64,000 nt of DNA from Albula goreensis (lineage: Eukaryota > Chordata > Actinopteri > Albuliformes > Albulidae): NCBI GenBank assembly GCA_022829145.1, contig CM040742.1, forward strand, positions 15,174,131 through 15,238,130, given 5' to 3'. Each line of letters begins with the position of its first letter. Within the stretch, counting starts at the first letter, position 1. Positions 57,201-64,000 of the stretch are shown in pieces. A program made the position numbers and the translations under genes. The notes beneath the pieces were generated by a model, which was not told where the DNA came from, ran no database searches, and was given only the letters and a program-made list of their open reading frames with translations.

Positions 57201-59703
57201 TTAAGAGGGACAAGGGGCCCAAGAGCAGCCTTTGATATCTATTTAATTTTTATACGGATATGGATCGTTGCCATTTACTTAGCCCCTAAACACTGAATTC
57301 TTCACTGGTGGTATAGTTTCATTGGCCAAGTGTCCGCATTATAAATGTTTTGGACCCCTGGTGATTTCACATGTCAGGCTGTGAATTAATTCATATTTTT
57401 GACTGGTTTGTGGGCTGGGATCAACATATGCTGAGGTAACAGAGATGATAGCATTATTACGTCAGTCCAGCACTAAATCAACAAAGGAATGATTCATCAT
57501 TCTGTCACCCCTCCATCACATTAGTCTGTAATTACCTTTCATAGCCTTACAATAAGAACAGACTTAATTTACATTTTTATTTATTTCCATTTATTAATAT
57601 TACCTTACAATGATGGGTGACATCCTTTACTGGTTCTCTCATGTGAATGTCTCTCATACATTTGACAGACATGCCTTTTTAAAGTGCTTACATCTGATAA
57701 GCAAAACTGTGTGGCTCCATAAAATAACCGCTATTTATGTGCACATCAGAACAATCATTTCAACTGACAGGCTGCTGACTAAAATCCAAGGTAGCAGGGT
57801 TGCCAGATCTTTGTAATAAATCAAGCTGATTCCCCAATTCCATCCAGCCAAATTAATTATTGAATTTGCCAAAAATATAATAATATCTGGAGGTTGCCAA
57901 AACAAGGTGGCAGCCCACAACCCTTGACTCTTTCCTGGCACTTCATTTTTAATTCAGTGAAATTTAGAAGGCAATTGAAGAAAATTGAAGAAGGCAGACC
58001 TGGTGATCCTACAGGACATTTAAAATGTCATGCAGATGGCACACTGCCGTGCTGAGGGAAACTGTGAGAGTGTGTCTCTGAGGACATCTTGTGTCACAGC
58101 ACAGATACGGTTTAGTGTCACATTACTTCTTTATGAGAGCAGGAGATTTCAGCATGTCAGTTTGACTTGTGTTTAACTTTGTTATAAGGCACTTTTTCAA
58201 TAAGTGCACAAGTTAAAATACAAACTTAGACAGCCATGTCTGGTAACAAAACCTCAAAGTTGGCAACTGTGAGAGGGGATTTATCATACAAAGTTTTTTT
58301 GTTAAAAAGGGGAAAGACAACATAAGAGAGATACCCATTACACAGGTATGCACAGCACTCACTCAGAAGGAGGAGGGGAATGAAGACCAGATATGATATA
58401 TGATGTCTCCATAGTAGGGTACAGCTAACTACAAATGTAAACACACATTGAATAGTGGCATATATCCTTTAAACAAGGCAAAAACTGGTTCTGCCCACAA
58501 GTATTTGTGTACTCAAAAAGTCCACTTACATATCATTGATATCTCATTAAGTCAATAAACATTTATAATAATTTTGTTTCAGTGCAGCAGGTGAAGTGAC
58601 CTTTGACCAGAGAGTAGCTGTTTCAGATACCCAATGATATCCAGCTGATGCATTAGCAAAGTACTGTACTGTACTAGTATGACAAATATCTCCAGTGTAA
58701 TACTTAAAAAAATATCAATGTAATGCTAGCCAGCACTGACAGGAGAAACCTCCGCACCTTGTCATGAGACGAAAAAAAGAGAGATGAGCATTCAGCAAGT
58801 TCTAAGTGATTATAAATGTGCTCTTCGCCAACAACGGGGGGGATGGTGGTCCAGAGGGTGATACTGGAGAGCGGGTGTTTGTCTCGGCTGTGCTGGGGCG
58901 ACTTGATCATGTTGAAACTTGAGACAAGTTGGCGACAGGTGGCAACAACTATAGAGTCCCCAGCTTAATTTACCCATCACACGCAGAAGAGCGTAAGTCA
59001 CGTACCTGGCCCGGGTCCAGCTTTGACTGCGCAAACAAGTGATGAAGAAGAGACTTGCATTGCATGTTGCACAAGGCCAGACGTGTCAATCCTCATCAAT
59101 CCTCTGGTTCTCATGTTCACGAGTGCCAAGAATGCAGTGGTGAGAGGATGGTGGGGCTTAATACCAACCATCAGAAGTCATAAGGAAGGGTGCTGGCAGG
59201 GTGGCTTACCCAGTTAAGTGGATCCTCATGTGGGATCCACCCCACAGGTGTCAAATCATGTCACCCAAGCCAGCAGTCCCACAGGGTGACACATAATCAC
59301 TGCAAAGTGTTCATCATGAAAAAGCAAGTGAGAGCCTTGCAGTCTACCTGCAGCAGCTGTGCATGAACGGCACATCTCCTACACAATGACTGCACAACTC
59401 AGCTGATGGACTGCAGAGTGAAAAAATGCTAAAGCTGGCAGCACACACTTTGAAGGAGAATAAAAATGAATGGAGAACATTTCCTGAGAGAAGCAAGCTA
59501 AGTTGGAGTGTTTTCAGCTTGTTTTCAGTCCATTGGACTTCTGCCAATATGCGCGTTGTTAGCACGTTCATAAGAATAAACAAGCATCATGAAGCGGGGA
59601 ATTCAACAAGTGGACACATGTTATCTTTGAATTATACATTTTCAATGTAATGAATTCTGCCACCCTCAGGCTGTGAGTACACAACCGGAAAACGCAGCAT
59701 GTG
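54263..59703. other. Non-coding region upstream of the candidate first exon
   Basis: No gene recognised. Apart from the CA-rich tandem repeat it holds moderately GC-rich segments near 54950-55110 and 55440-55560 and AT-rich DNA. Confidence 0.55.
54584..54870. repeat. CA-rich tandem repeat with a longer period
   Basis: CA runs are punctuated by GAGGGACACA..ATGCATACTGAAACAC blocks. A block of about 70 bp (GCATACTGAAACACATATAC through AGAGGGACACA) occurs twice almost unchanged, about 120 bp apart, showing duplication of a higher-order unit. Confidence 0.85.
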
Positions 59704-59776
59704 GTTTCCGTAGTGTAGTGGTTATCACGTTCGCCTCACACGCGAAAGGTCCCCGGTTCGAAACCGGGCGGAAACA
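59704..59776 (+). tRNA. tRNA-Val (anticodon CAC), copy 1
   Basis: A 73-nt cloverleaf: acceptor GTTTCCG with CGGAAAC, D arm around GTGTAGTGGTTATCAC, anticodon stem TTCGC/GCGAA with loop CTCACAC (U33 then CAC), and T arm CCCGG-TTCGAAA-CCGGG. A-box and B-box are intact, and a TTTT terminator follows at about 59780. All stems pair without mismatch. Confidence 0.97.
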
Positions 59777-60041
59777 TGCTTTTCTTCATTTAGATTACTT
59801 TTAAAATTTAAAAGACTGTAACATTGTGGAACTGCAAACATTGTCTTCCTGACAATCTCTTTCTAAACTATTATATGACAAATGTTAACAGGTTTCAATT
59901 TGATTCAGGGGCCCTTTTTCAGGATAAGACATTTCTGCTATGCGATGAATTCTAACCGTCACCTCCAGGCTATCACTCTAAAAATATGAAGGTGTTTCTT
60001 CTTGATCAACGGGTTCCTCCAGAAAAGCTTTATCGCTATCT

Positions 60042-60114
60042 GTTTCCGTAGTGTAGTGGTTATCACGTTCGCCTCACACGCGAAAGGTCCCCGGTTCGAA
60101 ACCGGGCGGAAACA
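60042..60114 (+). tRNA. tRNA-Val (anticodon CAC), copy 2
   Basis: Identical in all 73 positions to the copy at 59704. It is 338 bp downstream in the same orientation, with a TTTT run directly after it. Its flanks share short blocks with those of copy 1 (for example GCGGGGAATTCA), consistent with tandem duplication. Confidence 0.97.
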
Positions 60115-60377
60115 CGCATTTTAAAAAGGAAAAATGCGTATCAGCATGCGGGGAATTCACTATAAATTAATTGTCAACATGTGGATATTGTCTTCGATTT
60201 CTGTGTTACTTACTCTGCTTCTTCTAATATCGGGACACCAAATATTAAATCCATACCTGTGAGCCCCTGAGAGCTGTAGTACTGGTCTCTGGTTCAGTTT
60301 CTTAAATTTCTCTGGATTCAGTTTCTTTGATCCTTTCCCATGGAGAGTCTACCCAAAATTTATTGCAAGTTGCTTAG

Positions 60378-60450
60378 GTTTCCGTAGTGTAGTAGTTATC
60401 ACGTTCGCCCCACACGCTAAAGGTCCACGGTTCGAAACCGAGCGGAAACA
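60378..60450 (+). pseudogene. Decayed tRNA-Val (CAC), copy 3
   Basis: Same length and anticodon as the two upstream copies, 336 bp after copy 2, but with base changes: U33 of the anticodon loop is C, position 41 breaks a pair in the anticodon stem, an A-A mismatch lies in the T stem, and one D-loop base is changed. The A and B boxes are largely intact, so transcription is possible. Loss of U33 makes normal decoding unlikely. Its 3' flank (AAAAGACTGTGACAACGTGG) resembles that of copy 1. Confidence 0.85.
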
Positions 60451-60867
60451 TATCTATTGTTATGACATTCATTTTACATTGTAAAAGACTGTGACAACGT
60501 GGACTTGCAAACAAGACATATAGGTATTACACAACAATATGAGGAATAATAAAAAGGAAAAAGAAATATCACAGTAAAGTCAGAAAAATAATACTGCAAC
60601 AGACAGCCCACAGACTGTGACTTTAAACAGTACAGAGAGCTTACTACTGCGAAGTTGTCTGGTACGTTACTCGTAACAAACTGTCTGAATGTATGCATGA
60701 TACGTGAAAGCAGGATGGCTCCAGTAGGTGGAGCCAAAGCATGCTGGCTAAATCCTAAAGAAGCGCACCTAGAATCAATATGCCCTTATCAACAATATCA
60801 AGGTAGGACACTGGCTGTATCCTGCAGTAGTGGTGACACTAGGCACGTCTGTATTGTTGATCTACAC

Positions 60868-61522
60868 CAGTGGTTCTCAATGTCGGTCCTGGGGACCCAC
60901 TGTGTATGTTGGTTTTTATTCCAACCACAACTGCAACCCCAGAATCCTAACAAGCAGTTAATTGTTCATAATTGTTAAATTATAATTTGCCATTATAGCT
61001 AAGCTTGTCATGAAGAAAAACCTCCTCACATTGTGTCACATTGTAACAGGCAGTTGCATATAGACAAGTAAAATGTTATAACTCATTAAAGACCGGGGTT
61101 ATTATGGGCACATGACCACTAAAACTGGTGGATAATGAAGGATTCAAAGACAAAGCTAATTATAATGAGCCAAACCTGCATTGTATTACTAAGCATAAGG
61201 AAAAAAATCAGGAGCTTAATCATGTGTTTAATGACGTAAGGAGCGTATTGATTCACCCCAGTCTATAATCTGATCAGATAAAACATGTACTCATTTGCGT
61301 ATTTGTTCCCAAAATCACATAAACACAATGGATTTTATAGGAGCCTTTTCTTCATGACATGCATAGCTATAATGGCAAATTATCTTTCTAATCATGAAAA
61401 GCATGACCAATTGAGCAATTATGAACAATTAGCAGCTTATTAAGATTCTGGGGTTGCAGTTGTGGTTGGAATAAAAACCTGTTTACACAGTGGGTCCCCA
61501 GGATCAACATTGAGAACCACTG
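60868..61522. mobile_element. hAT-like non-autonomous transposon with 8-bp target duplication
   Basis: The ends read CAGTGGTTCTCAATG and its reverse complement. The target duplication ATCTACAC is exact at 60860-60867 and 61523-61530. The terminal inverted repeats are long: similarity continues through CCTGGGGACCCACTGTGT, TTTTTATTCCAACCACAACT and GCAACCCCAGAATC, and resumes at ATAATTTGCCATTATAGCTA. The CAGTGGTTCTCAA terminus and 8-bp duplication are typical of the hAT superfamily. No transposase is encoded. Confidence 0.92.
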
Positions 61523-61530
61523 ATCTACAC

Positions 61531-64000
61531 CAAAGATCCTGCAAAGCCACAAAACATGACACAAAACATTACTGTATGTGTGTACCTCAGCTTCTGCATC
61601 CTTCTCCAAGCATGTGAGAGCTCAGCTGAGTGACATTTCAGCCAATTCATACTCAGAACGGGAAACAGATAAGAAGGGCTTTGATGTGGATGTAGCAACC
61701 TCTAAGGAATATGTGTGCTGTAGTTAGAATTGTACAGGAAGCTAGGCGAACAGCAAACCCCCAAAAAGTGGAAATTTTAGGAATATGAGTTTTTGGGGTT
61801 TTGCAATAGCTAGATATGAAACATGAAACCTCAGGAGACCAAAATTACTTTCCAGTTACTTTACAGTCAATGTTATGCTAGTGTTATTATGACATTATCT
61901 TTGTATGACTTTGTGTCAGCAGGTTATATGTTTTGGCAATATGTTGCAATGTACAGATGCTTCAATATACAATATCTGAATCAAAATGTTAAAGACAAAG
62001 TAGGTAGAGGTCAAGTGGGAGAGTCAGTGGATTGAGATATCGGGTAATGAAAGGTCAAGAACGGCCAAAGAGTAACTAGAAAGCAGATATGATTCTCAGT
62101 CATAAAACTGAATCACATGGAAATCCCCGTTTAAGATTCAGCGGTATAAAAATGAAGGTCAAATAATTATAATTAGCTGTGTTCTTCCTCAAACTATTAT
62201 TAACCTGAATCATGTGCTGTTTGCTTAATCAGGCAATCTATGTTAACCAAGAGTCAAGATACTACAGCAAACATATATTATGTGTACATGAACTATGGAA
62301 TATTTCCACAATTGTTTGAACAACTTACAAAAGGCTGTTTTAAACCAGGACTAAATGATTATATTTTGACAAAGTGAAAACATTTATACTTTGTAAGTTT
62401 AGTCAGTTATTAAGTATTATGAGCTAAGAAGTATTATGAAAGTAATATGAGAATGTAAACAAGGTGTCATGTTGACTAGTTTATTTTTTTTCTTTTTGGA
62501 GTAATTGTAGCCTTCAGTCAATAGGAAAGTGTATGTAGATTTTACAGCATTTCATTGATTGCTTCAACACTGGAAACTTCAACTTCCCGACTTAAGTAGA
62601 GCCATACCTACCAAATCACTCAGCAATCACTCAGAAACACTCAGCAAGAATCATATTGATGTTCAGCCCATTGGTAACCTCTGGTCCATTAACACAATTC
62701 AAAACAGATTTTTAAGTCCTAAGAAAGCCTGCTATTTATTTTTCAAGAACATGCAAGCATGCCCTGATGTGACTCAGCTATGTTTTCAAATTCTAATTAA
62801 TTTAATATGGTTACGGTGTGTCTTTGTGCAAGTACCCAAAGGTCATGTTCATTTTGGGACAACTTAATGAAAGCGTCCAATGTACAAGATAATAGTGGAC
62901 CATTCTTCCTTTGTTGAGGCGAGATAATTGGTGCATAACAGATTTTTTTGTGTGAATTTTAATTGGGAGGCACAATCAGACAAAATCCCAATTTTCCTAT
63001 TTCAGTAAAGGAATTTAAACACCCTCTATGGTACTTTTTAAGGTATTAAATGTACTGCGTAGATGTAATCCATCATGATATCTATAGTTCATTTCAATTT
63101 TTGGCACAGCAAAAGTGGACTTTCTCTGCATCTCTAGCTCTGTTGGATGTGTTTGCCAACGTCCCGCAGAGAGGGGCACGTTAAACAGATTGGATGTGCC
63201 AGAGTAAAATTACAACACCATAAAATTAAACGAGCGCCACAGAGACGATTTGAGAAATGTCCCTCCACACAGAGCAACGGATGCAATGGTAGCCAGTTAA
63301 GTGAGTCCTCTTGGTCCACTGACTAGCCTTTACTTTTAATTTAAGAGCTGTAACATGCATTGTGGTTCTTGCTACATAACTTTATAATTGCTCTGTTATG
63401 AAATCTCATATTTTCTTGACTTTGCTAATAGCTTGAACTTCAGTCTTTTCTATGCAGTTGTTTAAGTAGGTCTGCTTTCCTCATTTCACCCAGACAAAGG
63501 TGTAGAAGTTGAATGTATTTTGTTTGATAACGCTTTAATATCAAACTTATTTCAAACTTTCAATCACTCCAAACACTTTTTTTGTGTGGTCGTGAACATT
63601 ACACTCTTGTTATGCAAGTTATGCAAGCTTGTTATGCAAGTTATACATTTTTTATATATATATAGAATATAATATAAATGTATTCAATTCAGCATTTAGT
63701 ACAAATATGATCCACCTCTGTGTCCTGAAGTCAAAATAAATTGTCTTTGATATGGTCTGCAGATTTTTAGTTTTACATGAAATCTTACTAATTTCATTTC
63801 TGTTTTTGTTTTTATTGTTGAATGATGATCAGACAACTGTATCATTGAATCATTTTTGTGATGTTGCATAACTGACATTTCAACTCAACTTTGTTTTGTT
63901 GTCACTTAATGGTCTGTAATCCAAGTAGTTTGTTCATCATTTTTGCAAAGGTCTTGGCAGTTAAATTGTCATTAGGAATAAACATATTCATATAAATCAA
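61531..64000. other. Non-coding tail of the window
   Basis: AT-rich sequence with no recognised gene. A short direct repeat of TTATGCAAG units occurs at about 63608-63640, followed by an AT dinucleotide-rich run. Confidence 0.6.

Noticed and set aside
59224-59263. Small palindrome GTGGATCC...GGATCCAC near 59218
   Set aside because: Arms of only 8 bp, which is expected by chance in 64 kb.
60655-60978. Plus ORF of 107 codons and its minus-strand counterpart at 61388-61609 with similar peptide ends
   Set aside because: The peptide similarity comes from the two terminal repeats of the hAT-like element, not from a gene.

Overview
This is vertebrate nuclear DNA, almost certainly from a teleost fish. 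The genes are split into short exons with GT/AG introns, CA/GT microsatellites are everywhere, and there are several fish-type short inverted-repeat transposons. Three protein-coding genes and a tRNA-Val cluster can be supported; everything else is intron, UTR, intergenic DNA and repeats. I cannot name the species.

Layout. (1) About 337-12917, plus strand: the last 16 coding exons of gfpt2 (glutamine--fructose-6-phosphate transaminase 2). The 5' exons, including the catalytic N-terminal Cys, lie outside the window. (2) 21842-27884, plus strand: a complete 11-exon coding region for mapk9 (JNK2), 420 aa. A CpG-richer segment at about 15.6-16.0 kb is a likely promoter and non-coding first exon. 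(3) 34048 to at least 45884, minus strand: the RhoGAP, linker and coiled-coil exons of an ARHGAP22/24/25-family gene closest to ARHGAP24. It has an alternative PH-less first exon at 41186-41279 and a possible further first exon at 54211-54262. (4) 59704-60450, plus strand: two identical tRNA-Val(CAC) genes and one decayed copy, about 337 bp apart.

The genes do not form an operon. gfpt2 is the rate-limiting enzyme of hexosamine synthesis, mapk9 a stress-activated kinase, and the arhgap gene a Rac/Cdc42-type GTPase-activating protein. Their arrangement matters for evolution. mapk9 and the arhgap gene converge tail to tail, as MAPK10/ARHGAP24 and MAPK8/ARHGAP22 do in human, while gfpt2-mapk9 matches human 5q35. 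The window therefore appears to keep a fourth ARHGAP22/24/25-type paralogue that I do not know beside MAPK9 in mammals.

The most striking non-coding structures are a perfect 48-bp inverted repeat with a 6-nt loop about 0.6 kb past the mapk9 stop (28494-28595), a miRNA-like imperfect hairpin at 32337-32418, a 15-copy 29-bp minisatellite in a gfpt2 intron, a 655-bp hAT-like element with an exact 8-bp target duplication at 60868-61522, and UG repeats directly before two splice acceptors of the arhgap gene. No wholly new genetic system was found.
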